Source: Stenotrophomonas maltophilia (GTDB lineage: Bacteria > Pseudomonadota > Gammaproteobacteria > Xanthomonadales > Xanthomonadaceae). Taken from it: DNA of 64,000 nucleotides. The stretch is from positions 1,612,001 to 1,676,000 of the forward strand of contig NZ_CP090423.1 in the NCBI RefSeq assembly GCF_023518235.1, written 5' to 3'. This document shows positions 17,616 through 27,129 of this stretch, piece by piece. Made by a program: the position numbers and the translations under genes. The stretch's first letter is position 1, and every line of letters begins with the position of its first letter. Under the pieces are notes generated by a model. It did not search any database and was not told the origin of the DNA. It was given only the letters and a program-made list of their open reading frames with translations.

Positions 17616-18074
17616 TCAATTGGCCGGGGTGGTCTCCGCCTCGCGCTCCTGCACCTGCGCCTGGCGCAGCTCCTGTTCGGAGGTACGCAGTGCCTTCACG
17701 TCCAGCTTGCGGATGCTGTTGATGAAGCACGGCATGCGCGGGCCGCCGGTCGGGTCGCGCACCAGCACCTTGTCGAAGCGTGACGAGACCCGCCCCATGC
17801 TGCTGGTCAGGCCGATGGCGGTGGCGTAGGACAGGTCCGGGCACGGGCCACTCAGTTCCAGAAGGTAGGCCTCGCTGGGGCGGGTCCACACTGCCAGCGC
17901 ACTGTCACCCAGCTCGGTCCAGCCATTGAGGCTGCCGAAGAACTGCATGTCGTTCTGCGGTGCGCCAGCATGGGCGCGGTACAGGTCGAGCTTTTCGGCG
18001 CTGCTGAGGCGGCCGGTGGTCGCGCAGGCGGCCAGGGCCAGGCAGAGGCCTGCCAGCAGAAGCGGGGTCTTCAT
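17616..18074 (-). CDS. Lipoprotein resembling DUF6491 family
   Basis: 152-residue predicted lipoprotein with signal peptide and lipobox ALAAC (about residue 17). The body includes NDMQFFGSLNGWTELGDSALAVWTRPSEAYLLELSGPCPDL and RVSSRFDKVLVR, the pattern I associate with the small DUF6491 lipoproteins of Xanthomonadaceae. Two cysteines (in GPCPDL and MPCFINS) could form a disulfide. The C-terminal 25 residues are rich in Glu and Gln. The function is unknown. Its 3' end abuts the inverted repeat at 17547-17613. Confidence 0.8.
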   Translation of the reverse strand: MKTPLLLAGLCLALAACATTGRLSSAEKLDLYRAHAGAPQNDMQFFGSLNGWTELGDSALAVWTRPSEAYLLELSGPCPDLSYATAIGLTSSMGRVSSRFDKVLVRDPTGGPRMPCFINSIRKLDVKALRTSEQELRQAQVQEREAETTPAN

Positions 18075-18182
18075 GGCGATCTCCTCGGGGAACTGTCGCC
18101 ATCATGCGCCCGACCGGGCAACGCCGGCGCGACGGCCGGCGGCCCCATTCAGCCGCTGGTCGGCGGCTCCTGGCCGGACCAC

Positions 18183-18246
18183 GGTAGACGCCAACCTTGG
18201 TTGGCGCTTGTCCTGCAAGATCAGCCGACCAAGGTCAGCCTCTACC
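18183..18246. repeat. GTAG-type palindrome pair
   Basis: GGTAGACGCCAACCTTGG...GGCG then an imperfect partner CCGACCAAGGTCAGCCTCTACC. The paired head (GGTAG) and tail (CTACC) suggest two units in opposite orientation. It lies upstream of the DUF6491-like gene and downstream of lolD. Confidence 0.75.
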
Positions 18247-18262
18247 AGAGCGGGCCCTGCCC

Positions 18263-18968
<706 letters not shown>

Positions 18969-18976
<8 letters not shown>

Positions 18977-20210
18977 AACGCAGGGCCTCCGCCGGCTGGG
19001 TGCGTGCTGCCCGCCAGGCGGGATACAGGGTGGCCAGGAAGCTCATCAGCAGCGCGACCACGGTGATCGCCACCACGTCGCCGGTCTGCATGTCGGTCGG
19101 CAGGCCGGTGATGTAGTACACGTCCTCCGGCATCAGCTTGACGTTGAACACGCTCTCGATGGCGCCGAGAATGCGCTCCAGGTTGAGGGTCAGGGTGATG
19201 CCACCGATCAGGCCGGCCAGCGTGCCGAAGATGCCGATCAGCGAGCCCTGCACCATGAACACCTGCATCACCCCGCCCGGGGTCAGGCCGAGGGTGCGCA
19301 GGATGGCGATGTCGGCCTGCTTGTCAGTCACCAGCATCACCTGCGAGGACACCAGGTTGAAGGCGCCCATGGCGATGATCAGCGACAGCAGGATACCCAT
19401 CACCACCTTTTCCATGCGCAGCGAGTGGTAGAGGTTGGCGTTCTGCTGGGTCCAGTCACTGACCCGGTAAGCACCGCCGAGGCTCTGCGCCAGGTCCACG
19501 CCCACTTCCAGCGAGCGGTCCATGTCGTGCAGCTTCAGGCGCACGCCGGTGGCACCGTCGCTGCGCAGCACGCGCTCCAGGTCCTGCATGTTGGCAAAGC
19601 CGACGCCACGATCGACCTCGTTGTAGCCGGCCTCGAAGATGCCGCTGACGGTGAAGCGTTTCATTCGCGGCACCGCTCCGGCAGGCGTGCCCTGCACTTC
19701 GGCGAAGGTCACCAGCACCTGATCACCGACGTCCACGCCGAGCCAGATCGCCAGTTCCTTGCCCAGCAGCAGGTTGAAGCTGCCCGGCTTGAGGCTGTCA
19801 TAACTGCCCTTGGTGACCTTCTGGTCGATCACCGAGACCTTCGGCTCCAGCGCCGGATCGATGCCCTGGATGATCGCACCCTGCACGCGCGGGCCGCTGA
19901 TCATCGACTGGATCTCGATGTACGGCGCGGCACCGGCCACGCGCGGGTCCTTGCCGGCAATGTCGACCACGCGCATCCAGTCCGGCATGGGCTCGCCGTC
20001 ACGGCTGATGGTGGTGTGGGCGGTCATCTGCAGCAGACGGCTGCGGATTTCCTTCTGGAAACCGCTCATCACTGCCAGGGTGGTGATCAGCACCGTGACG
20101 CCGAGCGCGATGCCCAGGATCGATGCCATCGAGATGAAGGAGATGAAGCCGTTGCGGCGCTTGGCGCGCAGGTAGCGCAGGCCGATGGCCACGGGTATGG
20201 GTTTGAACAT
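18969..20210 (-). CDS. lolC: Lipoprotein-releasing permease LolC/LolE
   Basis: 413-residue inner-membrane protein with one N-terminal membrane helix ([20 protein letters not shown]), a large periplasmic MacB-like domain, and three C-terminal helices ([49 protein letters not shown]). The conserved coupling stretch [23 protein letters not shown] is present, and it ends PAEALRYE as LolC/E proteins do. Only one permease gene is seen here, so it may work as a homodimeric LolF-type partner of LolD or with a paralogue elsewhere. Confidence 0.94.
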
Positions 20211-20233
20211 GCAGGCACGCCGGTCAATTCAGC

Positions 20234-20683
20234 TTATGGTGCCATTGACCGGGGCCGACGGGAAACGCTGCGTGCGGCCACGGCCAGTCGCAGTTCACGT
20301 CGCTGCCCGGAATCGAGCACATCAGGCCAGAACAACAGGCGACGCCGCCGCCGGTCCTCACGCCACAGCAACAGCAACCAGGGGCCGCGCACCACCAGGC
20401 GGGGGGCATCGATGTCCTGCCCCGCCACCTGCAGCGGATCGGGCAGCGCCGGCAGAAGAACCCGTGCACGCGGTCGGCGCAGGCGCCAGGCCAGTTCGGC
20501 CAGGCCGATTGCCCAGGCCAGCAGCACGGCGGGCGTCAGCAGCCGCGGCGGTAGATCCGACGCATGCAGCAGCCAAGGTGTGGCCAGCAACACCGACAGC
20601 TGGGCCACAGCCTGCAGCCGCGAAGGGCGCCACTCAAGGCTTGAGGGCGAGGATCTTCTGCATGAGGGGGATGGCGTGCGCAT
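20234..20683 (-). CDS. ygfX: YgfX/CptA-like small membrane protein
   Basis: About 149 residues, with two adjacent hydrophobic segments ([14 protein letters not shown] and [17 protein letters not shown]) and an Arg-rich C-terminal half ([17 protein letters not shown]). The entry pattern [10 protein letters not shown] and the position right after sdhE match the YgfX (CptA) family, described in E. coli as an inner-membrane partner of the SdhE/CptB gene. The start is uncertain: the ATG at 20683 makes it overlap sdhE by 50 bases, and a later non-ATG start is possible. Confidence 0.7.
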   Translation of the reverse strand: MRTPSPSCRRSSPSSLEWRPSRLQAVAQLSVLLATPWLLHASDLPPRLLTPAVLLAWAIGLAELAWRLRRPRARVLLPALPDPLQVAGQDIDAPRLVVRGPWLLLLWREDRRRRRLLFWPDVLDSGQRRELRLAVAARSVSRRPRSMAP

Positions 20684-20882
20684 GCGGACAGGCCTCATAG
20701 CCCATGAACCAGCGCCACAACTTATCGTCCTCGCAATCGAGCAGGAACAGGAAAACCTCGCGCTCTTCGGTCGGCGCAGTGCTCCATTCCTTATCCAGGT
20801 AGCGCCCGAACAGCTGGTCCAGTTCGCGCATGCCGCGGCGGCAGCGCCAGCGCAGCTTCTTCAGCAGAACGTCTTCTTCCAT
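20634..20882 (-). CDS. sdhE: Succinate dehydrogenase flavinylation factor SdhE
   Basis: 82-residue SdhE (SdhAF2/YgfY) protein that promotes covalent attachment of FAD to SdhA. The signature [18 protein letters not shown] contains the RGxxE motif (residues about 16-20) needed for flavinylation. The rest, [24 protein letters not shown], is also typical. It sits directly after sdhB on the same strand, separated by a GTAG palindrome pair, so it is probably expressed with the sdh operon. Confidence 0.95.
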   Translation of the reverse strand: MEEDVLLKKLRWRCRRGMRELDQLFGRYLDKEWSTAPTEEREVFLFLLDCEDDKLWRWFMGYEACPHAHAIPLMQKILALKP

Positions 20883-20900
20883 CGTGTTTCTCCAGATACA

Positions 20901-20961
20901 GCAAAGCCACGCATGGCGTGGCTCTGCTGGGAGGTGCAGCCACGCATGGCGCGGCTCTACC
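20901..20961. repeat. Two GTAG-type palindromes inside the sdh operon
   Basis: AGCCACGCATGGCGTGGCT (about 20904-20923) and CAGCCACGCATGGCGCGGCTCTACC (about 20936-20961), one after the other, between sdhB and sdhE. They could trim or stabilise the sdhCDAB part of the mRNA relative to sdhE. Confidence 0.8.
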
Positions 20962-20979
20962 AGGTACAGCCGGGCCTTA

Positions 20980-21765
20980 TCAGGCGCGGCGTTCCATCAT
21001 CAGCTTCTTGATCTCGGCGATCGCCAACGCCGGGTTCAGGCCCTTCGGGCAGGTCCGGGCGCAGTTCATGATGGTGTGGCAGCGGTACAGCTTGAACGGA
21101 TCTTCCAGATCATCCAGGCGCGCACCGGTGTCCTCATCGCGCGAGTCGATGATCCAGCGGTAGGCCTGCAGCAGGATCGCCGGGCCCAGGTAACGCTCGC
21201 CGTTCCACCAGTAGCTCGGGCAGCTGGTCGAGCAGCAGGCGCACAGGATGCACTCGTACAGGCCGTCCAGCTTCTTGCGGTCTTCCGGCGACTGCAGGCG
21301 CTCACGGTCCGGCGGCGCCGGGGTCTGGGTTCGGATCCACGGTTTGATCGAGGCGTACTGCGCGTAGAAGTGGGTCAGGTCCGGAACCAGATCCTTGACC
21401 ACGTTCATGTGCGGCAGCGGGTAGATCGGCACTTCCTTCTTGCCGCAGTCCGAGATGGCTCGGGTGCAGGCCAGGGTGTTGGTGCCGTCAATGTTCATCG
21501 CGCACGAACCGCAGATGCCTTCGCGGCAGGAGCGGCGGAAGGTCAGGGTCGGGTCGATCTCGTTCTTGATCTTGATCAGGGCGTCCAGGACCATCGGGCC
21601 ACAGGCGTCCAGATCGACTTCATAGGTATCGGTGCGCGGGTTGCTGTCGTCGTCCGGACTCCAGCGGTAGATCTTGAAGGTGCGCACATTCTTGCCGCCG
21701 TTCTTGACGGGGAAGTGCTTGCCCTTCGTGATCTTGGAATTCTTGGGGAGTGAAAACTCGGCCAT
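20980..21765 (-). CDS. sdhB: Succinate dehydrogenase iron-sulfur subunit
   Basis: 261-residue subunit of complex II that passes electrons from SdhA to quinone. Three cluster motifs are visible: [15 protein letters not shown] for 2Fe-2S (about residues 77-91), [12 protein letters not shown] for 4Fe-4S, and [17 protein letters not shown] for the 3Fe-4S cluster. The N-terminal [21 protein letters not shown] is typical. It is the last structural gene of sdhC-D-A-B. Confidence 0.98.
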   Translation of the reverse strand: MAEFSLPKNSKITKGKHFPVKNGGKNVRTFKIYRWSPDDDSNPRTDTYEVDLDACGPMVLDALIKIKNEIDPTLTFRRSCREGICGSCAMNIDGTNTLACTRAISDCGKKEVPIYPLPHMNVVKDLVPDLTHFYAQYASIKPWIRTQTPAPPDRERLQSPEDRKKLDGLYECILCACCSTSCPSYWWNGERYLGPAILLQAYRWIIDSRDEDTGARLDDLEDPFKLYRCHTIMNCARTCPKGLNPALAIAEIKKLMMERRA

Positions 21766-21831
21766 GGCTGCTCTCGTTGGCTCAGGCGGCCCGCGCCCTT
21801 GGGCGCGGATTGCATGGTAGGCGGGGTCGGA

Positions 21832-23622
21832 TCAGTACACGCGCGGCTTCGGCGGCACCACGGACACGTCGTCGGTCAACGTGTACATGTGCACCGGACG
21901 GTAGTCGAAGCTGCACTTGCCCTTCTCGTCGACGCTTACCAGGGTGTGCTTCTGCCAGTTGACGTCGTCGCGGTCCGGATAGTCCTCGTGCGCATGCGCG
22001 CCGCGGCTTTCCTTGCGCTGTTCGGCCGAGTTGATCGTCGCCACCGCGTTGAGCAGCAGGTTGTTCAGCTCGTAGGTCTCGATCAGGTCCGAGTTCCAGA
22101 CCAGCGAACGGTCGGAGACCTTCACGTCCTGGAACGAGTCGAAGATCTTGTCCATCTTCTCGCAGCCTTCCTTCAGCGTCTGGCTGGTGCGGAAGACCGC
22201 CGCGTCGGCCTGCATGGTGCGCTGCATGCGATCGCGGATGACCGAGGTCGGGGTATCGCCGTTGGCGTGGCGCAGCTTGTCCAGCAGGCCCAGCGCCTTG
22301 TCGCAGGCATCGGCCGGCAGCGGCTTGTGCGATGCGCCCGGCTTGATGGTCTCGGCGCAGCGGTTGGCCACCGCACGACCGAACACCACCAGGTCCAGCA
22401 GCGAGTTCGAGCCCAGGCGGTTGGCGCCGTGCACGGACACGCAGGCCGCTTCGCCGATGGCGTACAGGCCCGGCACGACCGCATCGGGGTTGTCGCCGAC
22501 CTTGCGCACCACTTCACCGTGGTAGTTGGTCGGGATGCCGCCCATGTTGTAGTGCACGGTCGGAATGACCGGGATCGGCTGCTTGTGCACGTCGACGCCG
22601 GCGAAGATGCGCGCGCTCTCGGCGATGCCCGGCAGCTTGTCGTCGATCACGCCCGGGCCGAGGTGGGTCAGGTCGAGCAGGATGTGGTCCTTGTGCTCGC
22701 CGACGCCGCGGCCTTCGCGGATCTCGATGGTCATCGAACGGCTGACCACGTCGCGCGAGGCCAGGTCCTTGTAGTGCGGTGCGTAGCGCTCCATGAAGCG
22801 CTCGCCGCTGCTGTTGCGCAGGATGCCGCCTTCACCGCGGACACCCTCGGTGATCAGGCAGCCGGCACCATAGATGCCGGTCGGGTGGAACTGCACGAAC
22901 TCCATGTCCTGCATGGCGATGCCGGCACGCATGGCCAGGCCGCCACCGTCGCCGGTGCAGGTGTGCGCCGAGGTGGCGCTGAAGTAGGCACGGCCGTAGC
23001 CGCCGGTGGCCAGCACCACGCCCTGGGCGCGGAACAGGTGCAGCGTGCCATCGGACATGTCCAGGGCCAGCACGCCGCGGCAGGCGCCTTCGTCGTCGAA
23101 GATAAGGTCGAGGGCGAAGTACTCGATCATGAAGCGCGCATCGTGCTTCAGCGACTGCTGGTACAGGGTGTGCAGCATCGCGTGGCCGGTACGGTCGGCC
23201 GCCGCGCAGGTACGCTGCGCCGCCGGGCCCTCGCCGTACTTGGTGGTCATGCCACCGAACGGACGCTGGTAGATCTTGCCTTCGGCGGTGCGCGAGAACG
23301 GCACACCGTAGTGTTCAAGCTCGATGATGGCCGGGATGGCCTCACGGCACATGTATTCAATGGCGTCCTGGTCGCCCAGCCAGTCCGACCCCTTGATGGT
23401 GTCGAAGAAGTGGTAGCGCCAGTCGTCCTCGCCCATGTTGGCGAGTGCGGCCGAGATACCGCCCTGGGCGGCAACGGTATGCGAACGGGTCGGGAAGACC
23501 TTGGTCAGGCACACGGTCTGCAGGCCCTTGGCGGCCAGGCCGAACGTGGCGCGCAGGCCGGCGCCGCCGGCGCCGACCACGACCATGTCGTACTTGTGTT
23601 CGGTAATCTTGTAAGCGGACAT
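21832..23622 (-). CDS. sdhA: Succinate dehydrogenase flavoprotein subunit
   Basis: 596-residue catalytic subunit. The FAD-binding Rossmann motif is [16 protein letters not shown] at about residues 15-30, and the histidine for covalent FAD lies in [15 protein letters not shown]. Substrate-side motifs include [27 protein letters not shown] and [15 protein letters not shown]. It ends [22 protein letters not shown]. Family length and all main motifs are intact. Its flavinylation factor sdhE is three genes downstream. Confidence 0.98.
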   Translation of the reverse strand: MSAYKITEHKYDMVVVGAGGAGLRATFGLAAKGLQTVCLTKVFPTRSHTVAAQGGISAALANMGEDDWRYHFFDTIKGSDWLGDQDAIEYMCREAIPAIIELEHYGVPFSRTAEGKIYQRPFGGMTTKYGEGPAAQRTCAAADRTGHAMLHTLYQQSLKHDARFMIEYFALDLIFDDEGACRGVLALDMSDGTLHLFRAQGVVLATGGYGRAYFSATSAHTCTGDGGGLAMRAGIAMQDMEFVQFHPTGIYGAGCLITEGVRGEGGILRNSSGERFMERYAPHYKDLASRDVVSRSMTIEIREGRGVGEHKDHILLDLTHLGPGVIDDKLPGIAESARIFAGVDVHKQPIPVIPTVHYNMGGIPTNYHGEVVRKVGDNPDAVVPGLYAIGEAACVSVHGANRLGSNSLLDLVVFGRAVANRCAETIKPGASHKPLPADACDKALGLLDKLRHANGDTPTSVIRDRMQRTMQADAAVFRTSQTLKEGCEKMDKIFDSFQDVKVSDRSLVWNSDLIETYELNNLLLNAVATINSAEQRKESRGAHAHEDYPDRDDVNWQKHTLVSVDEKGKCSFDYRPVHMYTLTDDVSVVPPKPRVY

Positions 23623-23653
23623 CTAGTCTGGATTCCTGTCTTGGCGCCTGGGC

Positions 23654-24040
23654 TCAGGCAACGCCGAGGGCGATGCGGCCCACCGCAAACACACTGACGA
23701 TCATGCCGAGCACGGCGACGAACTTCACCGCGGTCTGCAGCACCAGGGCCAGCAGCGATTCGTGGATGTAGTCTTCCAGCACGACCTGCATGCCGAGCTG
23801 CGCGTGCCAGAACATGGCAATCAGCAGGCCGATCAGCGGCACCGCGTTCCACGGCTTGGCCACGGCAGCTGCGGCGGTCGCGTAATCCGAGCCGAGCAGG
23901 CCCAGCACGAAGACCAGGAACCAGATGCCCAGCACCACCAGGGCGGCGGCGGTCAGGCGCTGGTGCACGAAGTGCTCGGTACCGGTCTTGGCCGAACCCA
24001 GGCCGCGCACGCTCTTCAACGGGGTACGGAACTTGCTCAC
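23654..24040 (-). CDS. sdhD: Succinate dehydrogenase membrane anchor SdhD
   Basis: 128-residue membrane anchor with three hydrophobic helices (AAALVVLGIWFLVFVLGLLG, VPLIGLLIAMFWHAQLGMQVV, VKFVAVLGMIVSVFAVG). The family motif HQRLTA near residue 23 and VVLEDYIHE before the last helix are present, including the conserved Asp-Tyr for quinone/heme. The start is GTG, overlapping the sdhC stop (GTGA). Confidence 0.94.
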   Translation of the reverse strand: MSKFRTPLKSVRGLGSAKTGTEHFVHQRLTAAALVVLGIWFLVFVLGLLGSDYATAAAAVAKPWNAVPLIGLLIAMFWHAQLGMQVVLEDYIHESLLALVLQTAVKFVAVLGMIVSVFAVGRIALGVA

Positions 24041-24429
24041 GCGGCACCTCCGAACATCACATAGGCCCACACCAGCAGGGTGATCACCAGGCTGCCGGTG
24101 ACCGACAGCCAGCTGCTGCGGATGAAGGCGGGGATGCTGAAGCCGATGGCAAAGTCCTGCACCACATGGCGGATGCCATTGCACAGGTGATAGGCGAACG
24201 ACCATGTCCACGCGAACAGGAACACGCGGCCATACCAGGCCCCGGCATGGCCGGTGAAGCAGTTCCAGGACTCGGGCCCCATCATCAGGGCCAGCAGGCC
24301 GGCGGCGATGATGAGGGCACCAACAGACAGAAAGACGCCAGTGGCTCGATGCAGGATCGAGGTGGCCATCTGAATCTGCCAGCGATACACCTGAAGGTGC
24401 GGGGAAAGTGGGCGTTGTCTGGTCGCCAT
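24037..24429 (-). CDS. sdhC: Succinate dehydrogenase cytochrome b556 subunit SdhC
   Basis: 130-residue membrane subunit. The opening MATRQRPLSPHLQVYRWQIQM and SILHRATGVFL are standard, followed by three membrane helices. The heme b ligand region is SFAYHLCNGIRHVVQD with the conserved H-x3-G-x-RH. I chose the ATG at 24429. It is first in the operon. Its promoter lies in 24430-24485, next to the end of the SdhAF4-like gene on the same strand, so read-through from that gene is possible. Confidence 0.95.
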   Translation of the reverse strand: MATRQRPLSPHLQVYRWQIQMATSILHRATGVFLSVGALIIAAGLLALMMGPESWNCFTGHAGAWYGRVFLFAWTWSFAYHLCNGIRHVVQDFAIGFSIPAFIRSSWLSVTGSLVITLLVWAYVMFGGAA

Positions 24430-24485
24430 TCGCTGGGCTCGTTGTCTCGGCTGGGCGGCACACGGCCGCGTTGGCTCAATGCTGA

Positions 24486-24656
24486 TCAGAAATCGATGCA
24501 GCGTCCGTTTTTCTCCCAATCGCCATACCGCACCGGATCAAGTCCGCCGCGGCCGCCGAATTCCTCTGCTTTTTCCTGTTCCACGGGCACGGGTGCCGCG
24601 GGGACCAGCGGGGCTTCAGATTCGTCGTCGGGAGTGGGGGTTGTTTGGCCTATCAT
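24486..24656 (-). CDS. SdhAF4-like (DUF1674) succinate dehydrogenase assembly protein
   Basis: 56-residue protein. The last 20 residues, EEFGGRGGLDPVRYGDWEKN followed by GRCIDF, are the hallmark of DUF1674. This is the family of mitochondrial assembly factor SDHAF4, which binds flavinylated SdhA. It lies directly upstream of sdhC on the same strand. The ATG at 24656 gives a short Pro/Glu-rich N-terminus; a TTG at 24677 is the alternative. The function in bacteria is inferred from the eukaryotic homologue and from position. Confidence 0.88.
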   Translation of the reverse strand: MIGQTTPTPDDESEAPLVPAAPVPVEQEKAEEFGGRGGLDPVRYGDWEKNGRCIDF

Positions 24657-24695
24657 GTTCGGTCTCGCAACGCACAAATTTTAGACCTCGTTCAC

Positions 24696-25571
24696 GTGCC
24701 TGACAACCTGCCCCCTGCTTTCGTCGGATATCCGCGCCTGCCCGGCCACCAGTTGCTGAGCCTGCAGGGCGTGGATGCGGCCGTGTTCGCCCACGCCCAG
24801 TTCAGCAGCGACGTCACCGCCCTGCCCCTGTGGCACTGGCACTGGAGCGCCTGGCTGAGCGCCAAGGGCCGCACCCTGGCGGTGTTCCAGCTGCTCCGGC
24901 TGGCCGACGACCACGTGATGCTGGTGCTGGCTGACGGCGATGCCGATGCGATTGCTTCGCAACTGCAGCGCTTCGTGTTCCGTCGCAAGGTGAAGGTGCA
25001 GGTGCGCAACGATCTGGCCGTGGCCGGCGCCTTCACTGCACCAGAGGCCGCCAGCGGCGCGGCGATTGCGCACACCGCAGGTGATGGCTGGGAGCTGGAC
25101 CTGGGCAGTGATGCCCTCCCGCGCACCCTGCGCATCGGCGCTCCTGATGCCTTTGCCGCCGGTAGCGGAACCGATGAGGCCGCTTTCGCCCTGGCCTGGC
25201 GCCAGGCCGACCTGCGCTACGGATTGCCGCGACTGGAAGACAGCCAGCGCGAAGTGTGGACCCCGCAGCAGCTGGGCCTGGACCGCCTGAACGGCTACAG
25301 CGTGAAGAAGGGCTGCTACCCGGGCCAGGAAATTGTCGCCCGTACCCACTTCCTCGGCAAAGCCAAGCGCGCGGTGCAGTTGCTGCAGACCGCGGCACCA
25401 GCGCAGGCCGGTGATGGCGTGCAGCAGGACGGCGCGGCGCTGGGCACGATCGCCAGCGTGGCCGGTGAGCTGGCGCTGGCGGTGCTGCCGCTGGAAACCG
25501 GCGATGCCGCGTTGCAGGTGGATGGCGCCGTGGCACAGCGCGTACCGCTGCTGGATGGGTTGGCGCGCTGA
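24696..25571 (+). CDS. ygfZ: YgfZ/GcvT-like Fe-S cluster protein
   Basis: About 291 residues. The folate-binding-like protein YgfZ helps maintain certain Fe-S enzymes. The signature KKGCYPGQEIVARTHFLGKAKR, with its essential cysteine, is at about residue 205. LLSLQGVDAAVFAHAQFSSDV near the N-terminus is also typical. No ATG fits well; the GTG at 24696 gives the expected N-terminus (PDNLPPAFVGYPRLPGHQLL). It is divergent from the SdhAF4-like gene and sdh operon, whose SdhB needs Fe-S clusters. Confidence 0.9.
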   Translation: MPDNLPPAFVGYPRLPGHQLLSLQGVDAAVFAHAQFSSDVTALPLWHWHWSAWLSAKGRTLAVFQLLRLADDHVMLVLADGDADAIASQLQRFVFRRKVKVQVRNDLAVAGAFTAPEAASGAAIAHTAGDGWELDLGSDALPRTLRIGAPDAFAAGSGTDEAAFALAWRQADLRYGLPRLEDSQREVWTPQQLGLDRLNGYSVKKGCYPGQEIVARTHFLGKAKRAVQLLQTAAPAQAGDGVQQDGAALGTIASVAGELALAVLPLETGDAALQVDGAVAQRVPLLDGLAR

Positions 25572-25584
25572 AGCGGGCGGCACC

Positions 25585-25678
25585 GCATCCACGCATGGCG
25601 TGGATCTACTGAACCCGCAGACCCGGCGCGGACCGTTGGTCCGCACCGGATGGGTAGTGGCGGCCCCTGGCCGGCAAC
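25585..25678. repeat. GTAG-type palindromes between ygfZ and the ABC ATPase
   Basis: GCATCCACGCATGGCGTGG with ATCTAC (25585-25609) and GTAGTGGCGGCCCCTGGCCGGC (25653-25675), with a GCGGACCGTTGGTCCGC hairpin between them. The flanking genes converge. Confidence 0.8.
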
Positions 25679-25692
25679 ATCGATAAGCCCGA

Positions 25693-26775
25693 TTACAGCC
25701 GCTCGCCGCTTTCCGCATTGAAGAAATGCAGGCCCTGCGGATGGATCGCCACGCGGATGTCCTCACCCACTGCCGGCAACGCCTGCGGGGCCACGCGCAT
25801 GGTCAGCGCATGCTGGCCGCTGCTGAGGTTGACGAAGATCTCGTTGCCGACCGGCTCGATGCCTTCGATGCGTGCGGTGAACGCATGCGCATCATCGGCG
25901 CTGGCCGGCTGCAGGTGTTCCGGGCGCACACCCACCGCGATCGGCTTCTGCAGCCAGGCCGGATCGATCGTGGCCTGGCCCAGCGGTGCACGCCAGTCGC
26001 CGTCGACCACGGTCACGCCGCCGGCGTCGCCCTGCAGCGTGCCACGCAGCACGTTCATCGCTGGGCTGCCGAGGAAGCCGGCCACGAACAGGTTGGCCGG
26101 GCGGTCGTACAGCGCCATCGGTGTGTCGATCTGCTGGATGACGCCGTCCTTGAGCACCACGATGCGCTGGCCCAGGGTCATCGCTTCCACCTGGTCGTGG
26201 GTTACGTAGATCATCGTGGTGCCCAGCTTGCGGTGCAGCTGCGCGATCTCGGTGCGCACGCTGTGCCGCAGCTTGGCATCGAGATTGGACAGCGGCTCGT
26301 CAAGCAGGAACACCGCCGGCTCGCGCACCAGCGCACGGCCCAGTGCCACGCGCTGGCGCTGGCCGCCGGACATCGCCTTGGGCAGCTTGTCCATCATCTC
26401 GGTCAGGCCCAGCGTCTGCGCCGCCTCGGCAATGCGCTTGTCGATGGTGGCCTTGTCATGGCCGCGCAGCTTCAGGCCGAAGGCCAGGTTCTCGGCCACG
26501 GTCATATGCGGGTACAGCGCGTAGCTCTGGAACACCATGGCGATGTCGCGGTCCTTCGGCGCCACGTCGTTGACCACGCGGTCGCCGATGGTCAGCGTGC
26601 CGCCGCTGATCTCCTCCAGGCCGGCCACCATCCGCAGCAGCGTCGACTTGCCGCAGCCCGACGGCCCCACCAGCACCATCAGCTCGCCGTCGGCGACCTC
26701 GAAGGTGGCGTCCTTCACTGCAACCTGGCCGTTGTCGTAGACCTTGCGCACACCCTGCAACTGCACTTTTGCCAT
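25693..26775 (-). CDS. Sugar ABC transporter ATP-binding protein (MalK/UgpC/MsmK type)
   Basis: 360-residue ATPase of the carbohydrate uptake CUT1 group. It has Walker A GPSGCGKST, Q-loop MVFQSYALYPHMTV, signature MSGGQRQR, Walker B VFLLDEPLSNLD and the switch histidine in VTHDQVEA. The C-terminal regulatory/TOBE domain includes VGVRPEHLQP. No permease or binding-protein gene is adjacent, so it may energise one or several sugar permeases encoded elsewhere. It is divergent from zwf, and a LacI-type operator lies in the shared promoter region. Confidence 0.92.
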   Translation of the reverse strand: MAKVQLQGVRKVYDNGQVAVKDATFEVADGELMVLVGPSGCGKSTLLRMVAGLEEISGGTLTIGDRVVNDVAPKDRDIAMVFQSYALYPHMTVAENLAFGLKLRGHDKATIDKRIAEAAQTLGLTEMMDKLPKAMSGGQRQRVALGRALVREPAVFLLDEPLSNLDAKLRHSVRTEIAQLHRKLGTTMIYVTHDQVEAMTLGQRIVVLKDGVIQQIDTPMALYDRPANLFVAGFLGSPAMNVLRGTLQGDAGGVTVVDGDWRAPLGQATIDPAWLQKPIAVGVRPEHLQPASADDAHAFTARIEGIEPVGNEIFVNLSSGQHALTMRVAPQALPAVGEDIRVAIHPQGLHFFNAESGERL

Positions 26776-27129
26776 ATCACTCTATCCAGTCCGCCCGGTG
26801 CCGGGCTGTCATTGGGGACTGCCTTCGGCCCTCCCGATGGCAGTGATGATTGCGCGGTCGCCGCATGGCGGCGAGCACTGCAATCGAATACAGTTGCCCA
26901 TTCTGCCATGTAAACGTTTTCACGTGGCACTATCCGATGATCGGTGCGCACCGATCTGCGTCGGCGGAAGAACGAAGCTTCCGCCGAGGTAGTGGTTTCG
27001 AATGGGACGGTCTTCCGGAGCCCCGGAAAACGCCCCTGACGAGCCTCGGACAGGCAGTTGCGCGGATGTCCCCCGAACCCAGCCATGAAGCGATTGACAA
27101 CGATGTCACCCGGATCTGAAACTCGAGCG
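26776..27129. other. Divergent promoter region between sugar ATPase and zwf operon
   Basis: 354 bases without a supported gene. It contains the LacI-type operator at 26909-26922. The rest shows a GCTTCCGCCGA-containing inverted stretch (about 26965-26985) but no clear promoter by eye. Confidence 0.6.
26909..26922. promoter_or_regulatory. LacI/GalR-family operator TGTAAACGTTTTCA
   Basis: Near-perfect dyad centred on the CG of AACGTT, matching the general LacI-family operator TGnAAnCGnTTnCA. It lies between the sugar ATPase gene (start 26775) and zwf (start 27130), so one regulator could control both. No LacI gene is in the window. A sister site is at 57055-57068. Confidence 0.75.
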
